A DNA stretch of 30,959 bases, from NCBI GenBank assembly GCA_023416335.1, contig JAEZHY010000195.1:1-30959 (forward strand). Reading direction: 5' to 3'. Both the position numbers and the translations under genes were made by a program. This document shows, piece by piece, positions 6,449 to 15,207 of the stretch. The notes below the pieces were generated by a model, which worked only from the letters and a program-made list of their open reading frames with translations, was not told where the DNA came from and ran no database searches. Positions within the stretch are counted from its first letter, which is position 1. Every line of letters starts with the position of its first letter. The stretch comes from Pseudomonadota bacterium. GTDB lineage: Bacteria; Desulfobacterota; Syntrophobacteria; Syntrophobacterales; Syntrophobacteraceae.

Positions 6449-7582
6449 ATGAACAAAATGAAAGCGGAAAAGCGCCCTGAAAATGTGAAAAAGAAATTCC
6501 CCGGCAGCCTGGCCCCCCTGGTTAACGGGAGGGCGCTGATACAAGCGGCCAGGAAAAAGAAGTCCATGATTATGGCGACAAATATTCGGTGCAGGCTGCC
6601 GGTCGAAGGTATAGTTCTCGCCTCGATGGCTTCCAGGGCGCCGGTGATGTACGAAATAGCCAAGTCCGAATTGGGCTATACCGAGTTCACTCCGCAGACG
6701 TTTGCCGAATTCATTGTTGAAGAAAATGAGCGCCTGGGAAATACCGAGGTCCCGTTTGCGATCCACGGGGATCACATTACGGTGAAAAAGCCTGAAGAGG
6801 TCGAATCGGTTGCAAAGCTGATTGCGCAGGAGATGGAAGCCGGGTTTACTTCCTTTGCTATTGACGCATCGCACATGGAAAACGAAAAGAACCTTGCCGC
6901 CACTTCGGAGCTGGCAAAGCCGATCGTTGCGGCGAACCTGAACCTCGAGGTGGAACTCGGGGAAATCGGAGCGAAAAGCGGCAGCTCGGAGGGTTTCACT
7001 CAGCCCGAAGAGGCCAAATGGTTCATAGGCGAACTCGCGAAAAAGGGGATAACCCCAAATCTGCTCGCCATTAACAACGGCTCGATCCACGGCACCTACT
7101 TCGGCACTTCCCAGGAAGGCATCCAGCTCGAACTCACCCGGTCGATCTGGGATGCAATCCAGTCGTGGGGCGTCGATATCGCTCAGCACGGCATCACCGG
7201 CACCTCGCTCGACAAAATCTCATCGTTCATCGAATATGGGATCAGAAAAGGAAACGTGGGAACGCTCTGGCAGAACCTTTCGTTCGGCCTCGCCATGAAT
7301 CAGAACGGCAACGCGATCACGACCGGAGACAAGCAGTACATCAAGAGGCCCTATCGCGGAATCCCGGACGAACTCTGGGAAGAGATGATGAAGTGGGCTG
7401 CCGAAACCAACAACACCGGCGGTAACATCAAGGCTGCCAACAAGCCGTTTGCCCCGGTCTTCAATGCCCTGCCGCTTCAGTACAAGAAACGCACCACAGA
7501 ACACGTCTACGAAGAGGCTATCCGGCTGTTTGAAGCGACGCACTCCATCGGCCTTTCCGATGTAGTGTGGGAATTCCTGTAG
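6449..7582 (+). CDS. Class II (zinc-dependent) aldolase, fructose-bisphosphate aldolase family
   Basis: A 377-residue aldolase that would reversibly split fructose 1,6-bisphosphate or a related ketose phosphate into two trioses. Class II landmarks are AIHGDHIT (His106, catalytic Asp108, His109), the Glu in LEVELGEIGAKSG, NNGSIHGTYFG with a further metal His, and AQHGITGTSLDKI for the phosphate loop. The ATG at 6449 follows GGAGGG by 5 nt; the frame extends to a TTG at 6437 that would precede that ribosome-binding site. The N-terminal ~30 residues are Lys-rich. It is longer than tagatose-type aldolases (about 285) and close to the E. coli FbaA length (359). The exact substrate is not certain. 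A strong terminator follows at 7637, so it is probably monocistronic. Confidence 0.8.
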   Translation: MNKMKAEKRPENVKKKFPGSLAPLVNGRALIQAARKKKSMIMATNIRCRLPVEGIVLASMASRAPVMYEIAKSELGYTEFTPQTFAEFIVEENERLGNTEVPFAIHGDHITVKKPEEVESVAKLIAQEMEAGFTSFAIDASHMENEKNLAATSELAKPIVAANLNLEVELGEIGAKSGSSEGFTQPEEAKWFIGELAKKGITPNLLAINNGSIHGTYFGTSQEGIQLELTRSIWDAIQSWGVDIAQHGITGTSLDKISSFIEYGIRKGNVGTLWQNLSFGLAMNQNGNAITTGDKQYIKRPYRGIPDELWEEMMKWAAETNNTGGNIKAANKPFAPVFNALPLQYKKRTTEHVYEEAIRLFEATHSIGLSDVVWEFL

Positions 7583-7957
7583 TCGCAAGGTATCCTGAGA
7601 CGATCCGGAACGACTTCAGATTTCTCCGAACGAACGTACGGGGAGGCCCTGACCGGCCTCCCCGTATTCCTTTCGCCCCTCCCTGCAAAACCAAGGTTCC
7701 CGGAATTGCTGGGCTGGTTGAATTAGTGAAACTTTTCCCGCATTTTGCTCCGCTTTTGTTCAACCCGCTTGCGCGGTAATCGATTATCTGCTATTCACTT
7801 GCAATCGACTGATTATGTTCACTAATGCTCTGCCGAAAAAGAGCATTTCCCGTTGCCTGTCGGCAAAACTGACCCTGCAATAGAGCGGGTTATCCGGAGA
7901 ATTTCCATGAAAGAAGCATGAGTCTGCAAAATGATCTGAAACCTGAAGGGGACCTTC
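7583..7957. other. Intergenic region between aldolase and PAS kinase
   Basis: 375 bp containing the aldolase terminator, an 8-bp inverted pair TTAGTGAA/TTCACTAA (near 7724 and 7819) and a weak hairpin TGCCGA/TCGGCA (near 7831-7865). The kinase promoter must be here but is not recognisable. No coding potential is supported. Confidence 0.45.
7637..7666 (+). terminator. Rho-independent terminator after the aldolase gene
   Basis: TACGGGGAGGCC-(6 nt)-GGCCTCCCCGTA is a perfect 12-bp stem, followed by TTCCTTTCG. It lies 54 bp past the aldolase stop. The T-run is interrupted but the stem is very stable. Confidence 0.75.
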
Positions 7958-10900
7958 ATGAGCGAGCGGACCGGACAACAGCCTCTTCCTGGCGATGAAC
8001 GCTACAGGTTGATCTTCGAAAACGCGCCCCTGGGACTGATTCAGTGTGACCGAAAAGGTAATATCGTAGAGTGTAACCCCCAATTTTTAGAGATAGTCGG
8101 CGCATCCAGAGAGGAAGTCATCGGATTCAATATGCTCGATTCCCCGGCGGATGAGTCCATGCGAGCGGCGTTGCTGGATTCGCTTTCGGGAAAAACGGGA
8201 CGCTATGACGGCGAGTACCTCTCCGTCACAGGAAAGAGGAAAGCCCGGATCAAGGCCAGATACCAGGGCATCAAGTCGGAGGACGGGAGATGGTGCGGTG
8301 CCGTTGGGGCGTTTGAGGAATTGGCCGACCGGCGACTTCCCAGGAGAAGGGCGGAAGGAGCCGTGCCCAAGTTCGCCGGTGCGCTCTCCATGGCGGCATC
8401 GGCACTTCGAGGTTGCAGGGTGGAGGCGCCGGCGGCGGACGATCTGCTCCAGACCGCTCTGGCGCAATGTGCGAACGAGGGGCTCAGCATTTTTCGCAAG
8501 ATCGATGAACCGCCTTTCCTCAAATTCACTGCATGGAACGACCGGATGGTCGAGATTACCGGATATACGATCGATGAAATAAACGGTGGGGGGTGGTGCC
8601 GGAGCCTCTTTCCGGACGAGGAATCCCGGAGCCTGGCAATGGACCGGATGGCAAGAGCGGCGGAAGGGGAAAATATGGCCGGTGAAGAGTGGGAGATCAC
8701 CCGGCCGGATCGCGAAAAGAGAATCCTGCGGATTTCGACAAGCGTTCTGCCTGCCGGCGGCGGAAAATCTCAGGTACTGGCGCTGATGTACGATGTTACC
8801 GGCCAGAAATCTCCCAGAGCGGAGTTGACCAGGTTTCGACAGCATCTCGAGATCCTGGTTTCACAGCAGACGGCCGAATTGAGGAAAACCAACCAGTTGC
8901 TGCAGCTGGAAATGAGCGAGAGAAAACGCGCAAACCAGGCTTTGGCCAAAGCCAATCAAAAATTGCAGGACATCATCGATTTCCTCCCGGACGCGACCTT
9001 CGTCATCGATCAGGCGAAGAAGGTGATTGCCTGGAATCGTGCAATCGAAGAGATGACCGGTGTGAAAAAGGAGGAGATCCATGGACAGGGCGATCACGTC
9101 TATGCGATCCCCTTCTATGGAAAAAGAAGGCCGCTTCTGATCGATATGGTCATGGACCCGGCCATCGAAAACCAGGGGTGGTACATAAACGTTGAACGAA
9201 GCGAAAGCGTTATTCAGGCCGAGACCTGCGTTCCTGAATTCAACAGCAGGCAGGGCGCCTATCTCTGGGGTACCGCCTCTCTTCTCTTCGATAAGGAAAA
9301 GAAAGTGATAGGGGCCATCCAGTCGATCCGGGACATCTCGGACCGGAAGAAGGCCGAGCATGAACTGCGCCTGAGCGAGGAACGTTTCCGGGCAATCTTT
9401 GAGTCCGCCCAGGAATGCATATATCTGAAGGACCGCTCGTTCCGGTACGTCCTGGTGAACCCCGCGATGGCCAGGCAATTCAGGGTCCCTCCCTCGGAAC
9501 TGGTCGGAAAGACGGCCGTCGAACTTTTCGGAGAAAAAGCCGGGAAACGTGCGACGGAGTACGATACCCGGGTTTTTGCAGGCGAGATCATAGACAGGGA
9601 ACATACACGGCCCGTGCGCGGCAGGGACAGGACATTTCACATCATAAAGGTACCGATTCGGGATCAAACCGGCGAGATTATCGGCATGTGCGGGATCGCC
9701 CGGGATATCACCGAGCGAAAGCAGATGGAAAGAAAGCTCCATGAGGCTTTGAACTTCCTCCAGACGCTCATGGAAACGATTCCTGCCCCGATCTTCTACA
9801 AGAACACGGCAGGCCGCTACCTTGGGTGCAACCGGGCATTCGAGGACTATCTGGGGATCGGACGGGAAGGGATAATAGGAAAGACCGTCTATGAGGTCGC
9901 CCCGGCGGAGGTGGCCGAGATCTATGCCTCAACGGATACCGCCCTGCTCGAAGCAACAGGGGTCCAGTTCTATGAAGCGCCGGTTCCTTACGCGGACGGC
10001 AGCCGGCGGGATGTCATTTTCTCCAAATCGACTTTCAAGGATGCATCGGGCGCCCTGGCGGGAATTGTCGGCGTCATGACCGACATTTCCGAGCGAAAGC
10101 GAGCCGAAGAGCGATTCCAGCGGATGGTGGAACTCTCTCCCTTTCCCATCTCCATCATTGACCCGACGGGGAGGTATCTCTACCTCAATGAAAAATTCAC
10201 CCAGCTCTTCGGCTACACGCTGGAGGACATTCCCAATGGAAAAGAATGGTTTCGGAAGGCGTTTCCGGACGGGCAGCGGCGCAACCTTGCCCTATCCTAC
10301 TGGATATCCGATCTCGAAGGTTCCGGCTTGCGGGAAGAGCCGCGCTATTTCAGCGTCCAATGCAAGGACGGAACGACCCGCGAGGTCCTTTTTAGACCGG
10401 CTACCATAGGCGGGGGAGTGCATTTCATTACCTACGAGGACCTGACCGAACTCAAACGCGCTCAGAGGACCCTTCTCAAGAGCGAAGAGCGGTATCGCAT
10501 GCTCTTCGATCATTCCCCGCTGGGGATCGTCCATTTCGACCAGAATGGAATAATCGTGGATTGCAACAGGAGGGTCGTAGAGATAGTCGGCAGTTCGCGG
10601 GAAGCCCTTATTGGTTTCAACATGCACAAGTCGGTTGCAGACGAACAGATGCTCGCTGCAATCAATTCGGCGCTGCATACCGGAATCGGCTACTATGAGG
10701 GGGATTACCTTTCGGTAACGGGAGGCAAGACCACCCCGGTACGCGCACACTTCGGAACTATTCTATCCGAGTGCGGCGAGTTCCTGGGGGGACTATGCAT
10801 CATGGAAGATGTTTCCGACAGGAAACGGGCAGAGGAAGACCTGCGGGAGAGCGAGAGGAAATTCCGGCTCATGGCGGAATCCATTCAGGACGTGTTCTGG

Positions 10901-11902
10901 ATGGGCACACCGGATCTCGAGAAAATATTCTACATCAATCCGGCGTTTGAGAAAGTCTGGGGAAGGACCCGCCACGCCCTGTATTCGACCCCCCGCCTCT
11001 TTATCGAAAGTGCGCACCCGGAAGAAAGGGACCGACTCCTCTGCGGATTGAAGAAACTGGCGGAAGCGGAAGAATTCGACGCCGAATACCGGATCGTCCA
11101 ACCAGACGGCTCGGTCCGCTGGGTCCGCAACAGGGCTTTTCCGATTCGCAATGGCCAGGGCCGGCCGACTCTGGCTACCGGTGTTGCAAGAGATGTAACG
11201 GACAGAAAGCTCGCTGAAGATGCACTACGGCAATCGGAACGAGAGCTTCGGTTCCTTTCCTCGCGCCTCCTCGGTGCCCAGGAAGAGGAACGCAAAAGGG
11301 TGGCCGGCGAACTGCACGACAGCCTGGGATCGTCTCTGACGGCGATCAAAATAAGTCTCGAAAATGCCCGGTGGCGGATGGCCGGTAATGAATCAAACCC
11401 TTCGATACTGGAAAATTCGATATCCCTGACCCGGCTCGCGATTGAAGAGGTCCGGAGGATCATCATGGACCTGAGACCGAGCATGCTCGACGATCTGGGG
11501 CTCATTCCGGCAGTGGAATGGTTTTGCAGGCAGTTCAAGTCCGTCTATTCGCATATCCGGATCAGCAGGACCCTGAAAGTCGAAGAGAAAAAGGTGCCGG
11601 ATGAACTCAAGACGGTAATTTTCCGGGTTGTGCAGGAAGCCCTTCATAACGTGGCAAAGCACAGCAAAGCGAATTTTGTGAGAATTTCCCTGACCAGCGG
11701 AAAACACGGGTTGCGGCTTGCAATAGTCGATAAAGGGGAGGGCTTCGATGTCGGGGCCGCTTTCTCGACCGATAGTTATGGAAAAGGGTTGGGACTCACC
11801 AGCATGAAAGAACGGACGGAGTTTTCCGGAGGGTTTTTTTCGATCGACTCCGAAGTCGGAAAAGGAACGGCGATTCGGGCCCATTGGCCGATCGGCAAAT
11901 GA
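7958..11902 (+). CDS. Multi-PAS sensor histidine kinase (HisKA_3/HATPase_c, NarL-type partner expected)
   Basis: A 1314-residue kinase with no predicted signal peptide or membrane segment, so a cytosolic sensor. I see about eight PAS units, beginning near residues 15, 180, 336, 475, 598, 720, 845 and 968. Most end in the PAC signature DIS/DVT-(D/E)RK(K/R)AE. A predicted coiled coil at about 285-335 follows PAS2. The transmitter is of the NarX/DegS class: ERKRVAGELHDSLGSSLTAIK with phospho-acceptor His1120, then an ATPase domain with N-box QEALHNVAKHS (about 1225-1235), DKGEGFD and GKGLGLTSMKER. Kinases of this class usually phosphorylate NarL/FixJ response regulators, but none is encoded nearby. 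PAS1 and PAS7 look like recent duplicates. ATG at 7958 follows AAGGGGACC. No heme- or flavin-binding residue can be assigned with confidence. Confidence 0.93.
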   Translation: MSERTGQQPLPGDERYRLIFENAPLGLIQCDRKGNIVECNPQFLEIVGASREEVIGFNMLDSPADESMRAALLDSLSGKTGRYDGEYLSVTGKRKARIKARYQGIKSEDGRWCGAVGAFEELADRRLPRRRAEGAVPKFAGALSMAASALRGCRVEAPAADDLLQTALAQCANEGLSIFRKIDEPPFLKFTAWNDRMVEITGYTIDEINGGGWCRSLFPDEESRSLAMDRMARAAEGENMAGEEWEITRPDREKRILRISTSVLPAGGGKSQVLALMYDVTGQKSPRAELTRFRQHLEILVSQQTAELRKTNQLLQLEMSERKRANQALAKANQKLQDIIDFLPDATFVIDQAKKVIAWNRAIEEMTGVKKEEIHGQGDHVYAIPFYGKRRPLLIDMVMDPAIENQGWYINVERSESVIQAETCVPEFNSRQGAYLWGTASLLFDKEKKVIGAIQSIRDISDRKKAEHELRLSEERFRAIFESAQECIYLKDRSFRYVLVNPAMARQFRVPPSELVGKTAVELFGEKAGKRATEYDTRVFAGEIIDREHTRPVRGRDRTFHIIKVPIRDQTGEIIGMCGIARDITERKQMERKLHEALNFLQTLMETIPAPIFYKNTAGRYLGCNRAFEDYLGIGREGIIGKTVYEVAPAEVAEIYASTDTALLEATGVQFYEAPVPYADGSRRDVIFSKSTFKDASGALAGIVGVMTDISERKRAEERFQRMVELSPFPISIIDPTGRYLYLNEKFTQLFGYTLEDIPNGKEWFRKAFPDGQRRNLALSYWISDLEGSGLREEPRYFSVQCKDGTTREVLFRPATIGGGVHFITYEDLTELKRAQRTLLKSEERYRMLFDHSPLGIVHFDQNGIIVDCNRRVVEIVGSSREALIGFNMHKSVADEQMLAAINSALHTGIGYYEGDYLSVTGGKTTPVRAHFGTILSECGEFLGGLCIMEDVSDRKRAEEDLRESERKFRLMAESIQDVFWMGTPDLEKIFYINPAFEKVWGRTRHALYSTPRLFIESAHPEERDRLLCGLKKLAEAEEFDAEYRIVQPDGSVRWVRNRAFPIRNGQGRPTLATGVARDVTDRKLAEDALRQSERELRFLSSRLLGAQEEERKRVAGELHDSLGSSLTAIKISLENARWRMAGNESNPSILENSISLTRLAIEEVRRIIMDLRPSMLDDLGLIPAVEWFCRQFKSVYSHIRISRTLKVEEKKVPDELKTVIFRVVQEALHNVAKHSKANFVRISLTSGKHGLRLAIVDKGEGFDVGAAFSTDSYGKGLGLTSMKERTEFSGGFFSIDSEVGKGTAIRAHWPIGK

Positions 11903-11950
11903 ACAGGTAATCGCCTTCTATCCGGTATTCAGCGTTTTCAACCATCGTTG

Positions 11951-11974
11951 CGGCACGGTTTCCTGACCGTGCCG
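11951..11974. repeat. Palindromic repeat, copy 2 (REP-like), between convergent genes
   Basis: Identical to the unit at 4092-4113, here with one extra closing pair (CGGCACGGT/ACCGTGCCG). It lies 48 bp past the kinase stop and 60 bp from the stop of the convergent RACo-like gene. It could act as a transcription or mRNA-end barrier, but it has no T-run. Confidence 0.8.
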
Positions 11975-12034
11975 CCATCGCTAAATGAGCGAGATGAACA
12001 TTTCCGTGCGTTGAACACCCGAGGGCCGGCCCGG

Positions 12035-13672
12035 TCAGAACGAAAGCGCGTTGATAAAGGTCTCCTGGAATTTGGGATGGGCGGCCAGGTCGAGCACACG
12101 GGCGGATGCGGCGATCTCTTGCGCCTTTTCGAAGAAATTCTCGCGCATCAGCGCCAGCACCGCGCCTGCTCCGGCAGCGTTCCCCACTACCTCGATATCG
12201 TCTATGTCCATCTCCGGAAACATGCCGATCCGCAGAGCGTCGGCCCGATTAATGAAGCTTCCGAACGCTCCGGCGATGAGCAGTTTGCTGGGGCGGGAGA
12301 TGCCGTTTTCGGCGCACAGGAGTTCTATTCCCGCCTGGAGTGCTCCCTTCGCCAGTTGGACCGCGCGAACGTCGGCCTGGGTAAAAGCTATGCTGCGCCC
12401 GGTTCCTGTCGCTTCGACTGGAACGATTTCGGCCTCCGGGATACCTCCTTCGCCGGCTTTCAGCCACGGAAAGCCGGAAGCCATTTCAAATCTTCCGCAA
12501 TTTCGGATGGCGCCGGACCTGAGAAATTCGGCCACCGCGCTGATTACTCCGGAGCCGCAAATCCCGGCGGGAGCTTTGGGAGGGCCGCTCATGCGTTGAA
12601 TTACCGAATATTCCAGGCGTCTAGTTTCCGGATCGATCCGTATGGAGTCGATCGCGCCGGAGGTAGCCTGCATGCCGTCGCGAATCGTCGCTCCCTCGAA
12701 GGCGGGACCCGTAGCGCAGGAAGTCGCCGAAAAGCCGCCTTCGGTGAACAGAATCACCTCGCCGTTCGTTCCGATGTCCACCAGCATCGTTCCCGGCCGG
12801 GCGTGGTCAAGATCGGCCGCAAGGGCTGCGCTTACGATGTCCGCCCCGAGATACCCGCTCATGAGCGGAAGGGTCCGCAGGCGGCAGCCCGGTCCGAAGT
12901 TGAGCCCGATTGTGGCCGCTCTGATGTCCATTGCCGCGGAGAATTTCGGCTCGTAAGGGTAGACGCCAATGGAGCAAGGGTCTTCGCCCAGGAGCATATG
13001 GAGCATAATGCTGTTGCCGACACACACAATTTCGGAAATCGATTCCGGTTCGATCCCGGCCTGCCGTGCCAATCCCCGAATAGCCCAGTCTATAGCTCCG
13101 ACCGCCATTTTCCGGAGGCGCGTCAGCATGCCCATGTCCTGGCGGACGACGGTCAGTCTGCTGATGACATCGTCGCCAAAGATGGACTGGGGATTTCTGA
13201 CCGAGGTGGATCCCGATATTCCGGAACCGGCGAGGTCGCAAAGGTAAACCGCTATCGTTGTGGTCCCCACGTCCACGGCTACTCCCCATCCGCTCTTTCC
13301 CGCCTGTGGGGCAGGTCCGGAGGATTCCAACTGCGGCAGCATCATGGGGAGTCCCTTTTGTACCACTTCTCTTGCAAGGCGGCTTTCGTCGGGAATTTCC
13401 AGCGAGACGGGTCCGAGGACCATTGCCCGGCATGCCAGCCGGTATCCTGCCGCCTGTTCCGCGGATTTGATTCTCTTTTCCTCTTCTCCGTCGAGAGGTG
13501 AGAGATTGGAGGGGAGGCCCTGGGCAACCCGAACCATACACTTGCCGCACCGGCCCCTTCCGCCGCAGTCGGAACGCAATAAAAGGCCTGCCTCGACCAG
13601 GCATTCCATAATCGTGGCGCCGATATGCGCCTCTATTTTACAGCCCTCCACGAGGATTTGTGTCTTATCCAT
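12035..13672 (-). CDS. RACo-like corrinoid protein reductive activator (2Fe-2S ferredoxin plus ASKHA ATPase domain)
   Basis: Proteins of this family use ATP hydrolysis to drive an electron uphill and reduce inactive Co(II) to Co(I) in methyl-carrying corrinoid proteins. The 545-residue product has an N-terminal plant-type 2Fe-2S domain (Cys36, 42, 45 and 81; CGGRGRCGKC). A linker leads to the ASKHA domain from about residue 128, with phosphate loops VAVDVGTTTIAVYL and LVDIGTNGEVIL and the adenosine-site AGICGSGVISAV. No corrinoid protein or methyltransferase gene is in this window, so its partner is elsewhere. ATG at 13672 has only a distant GGGAGAG upstream. It lies downstream of hdrB with a 249-bp gap and an intervening hairpin, so it is probably a separate unit. 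Confidence 0.88.
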   Translation of the reverse strand: MDKTQILVEGCKIEAHIGATIMECLVEAGLLLRSDCGGRGRCGKCMVRVAQGLPSNLSPLDGEEEKRIKSAEQAAGYRLACRAMVLGPVSLEIPDESRLAREVVQKGLPMMLPQLESSGPAPQAGKSGWGVAVDVGTTTIAVYLCDLAGSGISGSTSVRNPQSIFGDDVISRLTVVRQDMGMLTRLRKMAVGAIDWAIRGLARQAGIEPESISEIVCVGNSIMLHMLLGEDPCSIGVYPYEPKFSAAMDIRAATIGLNFGPGCRLRTLPLMSGYLGADIVSAALAADLDHARPGTMLVDIGTNGEVILFTEGGFSATSCATGPAFEGATIRDGMQATSGAIDSIRIDPETRRLEYSVIQRMSGPPKAPAGICGSGVISAVAEFLRSGAIRNCGRFEMASGFPWLKAGEGGIPEAEIVPVEATGTGRSIAFTQADVRAVQLAKGALQAGIELLCAENGISRPSKLLIAGAFGSFINRADALRIGMFPEMDIDDIEVVGNAAGAGAVLALMRENFFEKAQEIAASARVLDLAAHPKFQETFINALSF

Positions 13673-13778
13673 TATCTCTTATCTCTCCCGCCGAGATGTG
13701 ATTCTGTGTCGAGATCCTCAACGAAGGCAACATACCATTTTCGGAGAACAAAAGTCTTTCGAAACCGCGGAAAAATGG

Positions 13779-13795
13779 GGGAGCGAAGCGGGAAC
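13779..13795. repeat. 17-nt fragment shared with the palindromic region at 4369-4385
   Basis: GGGAGCGAAGCGGGAAC here is the exact reverse complement of 4369-4385. It lies in the non-coding gap upstream of the RACo-like gene and appears to be a remnant of the same repeat family, without the flanking GATGGGT arms. Confidence 0.55.
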
Positions 13796-13900
13796 TTTAA
13801 GCAAAAGGATAATATTTCCCTGGGCGGGAACCAAGGGAAGCCGATTGGGTCGCCACAGGGACTTTAGTACCAATAATCGAGAATGGTGAAAAATGACGGA

Positions 13901-13919
13901 AAGGAGTCAGGTACTCCTT
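13901..13919 (-). terminator. Candidate terminator after hdrB
   Basis: AAGGAGT-(5 nt)-ACTCCTT is a perfect 7-bp stem 2 bp past the hdrB stop. On the minus strand it is followed by TCCGTCATTTTT, so the U-tract is displaced. On the plus strand it is followed directly by TTT. It plausibly ends the large operon. Confidence 0.5.
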
Positions 13920-13921
13920 TT

Positions 13922-14731
13922 TCAAATACTCAGACCAAACGCGCGGCTCAGAAGCTCGGTGAAATAAACCACCTTCAGACCGTTCTCCCCCTTTGGCTTT
14001 GCCGAAGAGTTCCTCAGGGCCGCCTTGAGGTTGTAGTCGCACAGCGGACAACTGGTAACGATAATCTCGGCACCCGAGACGCCTGCGGCCTCAGTCAGCA
14101 CGGAGGCCACCTGCATTGCTTCATTCGGATGGCTTGCCGTCTGAAAGGATGAGCAGCACTGGCTTTGCGCGGGGAATGCGACCGGTTTTGCACCAAGGGC
14201 TTCGAGCAGGTCCTGCAGGATTGTCGGATGCGCGGGAGAATCTATGGCTATCGCCGGGGGGCGCAGCAGCGTGCAGCCGTAATAAGCAGCAACCGGCATG
14301 CCTTCCAGCGGGGCTCTCACGCGCTCGCGAACGGCGTCCATTCCGATCTCGTCCCTAAGGAACTGCAGGAGATGCAAGACTTCCAGTTCGCCGTTGTAGT
14401 CTTCTTCTTCCTCGAAATAGCGATTGATCGTGCCCTTCCGTTCGTCGCCGTTCCGCATCAGGAGATTTGCCTTGGCGAGCGAGTTATAGCACATGGCGCA
14501 GGCGGTCACTACCCTGGATGCCCCTTCGTTTCTCATCCGAATCAGGTTTCGAACGGGTCCGAGAAGCCGGATGACATCGTCGTCGGCCAGGGCAGGGACC
14601 ACGCCGCAGCAGGTCCAACGCGCAGGTTCCACGGTCTCCGCACCCAATGCCGCAAGAGATGCTTTTGCCGAGGCGTCCAGGCTTTTGGCCCGCGTCTTCA
14701 GAGTGCAACCCGGATAGTACATAACCTTCAT
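13922..14731 (-). CDS. hdrB: Heterodisulfide reductase subunit B-like protein (two CCG domains)
   Basis: A 269-residue HdrB/SdhE/GlpC-type protein. The first CCG domain has Cys9 (YYPGC), Cys41-Cys42 (WTCCG) and Cys78-x2-Cys81. The second has YYGC, then SQCCSSF and SCPLC. Such domains bind non-cubane [4Fe-4S] clusters and reduce disulfides in methanogen HdrB. In SdhE and thiol:fumarate reductase relatives they link a fumarate/succinate flavoenzyme to its electron partner. The second domain reads CCSS instead of CCG. AGGGGGCG lies 7 nt before the ATG. It is the last gene of a run of eight on this strand, 33 bp after hdrC. A role as electron acceptor for the FrdAB-like pair in the same operon is inferred from context. 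Confidence 0.9.
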   Translation of the reverse strand: MKVMYYPGCTLKTRAKSLDASAKASLAALGAETVEPARWTCCGVVPALADDDVIRLLGPVRNLIRMRNEGASRVVTACAMCYNSLAKANLLMRNGDERKGTINRYFEEEEDYNGELEVLHLLQFLRDEIGMDAVRERVRAPLEGMPVAAYYGCTLLRPPAIAIDSPAHPTILQDLLEALGAKPVAFPAQSQCCSSFQTASHPNEAMQVASVLTEAAGVSGAEIIVTSCPLCDYNLKAALRNSSAKPKGENGLKVVYFTELLSRAFGLSI

Positions 14732-14764
14732 AACAGCGCCCCCTGGCTTAACCGGTCCGGCCGG

Positions 14765-15169
14765 TTAAGCTGTATGTTTTCTGAAACACGCGACCAGTGC
14801 TATTTGAGGAAGATCGGCCAGCCGCTCCGGATCAACCCGGGAAGGTTCCACATGGTTGATGTTCCTGCGTTGCGTGAGCAGCCGGATTGCTTCCATGACC
14901 TTCGGTATGTCCACGCCGCGCGGACAGCGGACCAGGCATTCCGAACAGGCGGCGCAGATCCACGGCGTGTTGCCCGCGACTACCCGCTCCTCCATGCGGA
15001 GGCGGCTCATATAGATGATCTTTCGAGGACTCGTGTCCATATGATCGATCATGGGGCACACGGCGGTGCAGGTACCGCATTGATAGCATTTGAAGATGTC
15101 GACGCCGCTGGTCTTCATCAGCTTTCTTGCAAATGAATGATCGAAGGTCCGTTCGGATATCAGGATCAC
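14765..15169 (-). CDS. hdrC: Heterodisulfide reductase subunit C-like 2[4Fe-4S] protein
   Basis: A 134-residue protein with two cubane cluster motifs: Cys28/31/34/38 (CYQCGTCTAVCP) and Cys72/75/78/82 (CAACSECLVRCPRG). This is the layout of HdrC, which wires HdrB to its electron source. It starts with GTG at 15169, preceded by GAGGAGT with 8-nt spacing. It lies 38 bp downstream of the citryl-CoA-lyase-like gene and 33 bp upstream of hdrB, so the two Hdr-like proteins are co-transcribed. There is no HdrA, MvhD or HdrE gene nearby, so electrons must come from another partner; the flavoprotein and Fe-S protein at the head of the operon are the obvious candidates. Confidence 0.9.
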   Translation of the reverse strand: MILISERTFDHSFARKLMKTSGVDIFKCYQCGTCTAVCPMIDHMDTSPRKIIYMSRLRMEERVVAGNTPWICAACSECLVRCPRGVDIPKVMEAIRLLTQRRNINHVEPSRVDPERLADLPQIALVACFRKHTA

Positions 15170-15207
15170 TGCTCAGACTCCTCAGGCTGCCCGGATTCTT
15201 TTGTCCT

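Noticed and set aside
11948..13501. Open frame of 517 codons on the plus strand
   Set aside because: Antisense to the RACo-like gene, whose ferredoxin and ASKHA motifs are unambiguous. The antisense product is low-complexity in Arg/Gly/Ser and matches nothing I recognise.
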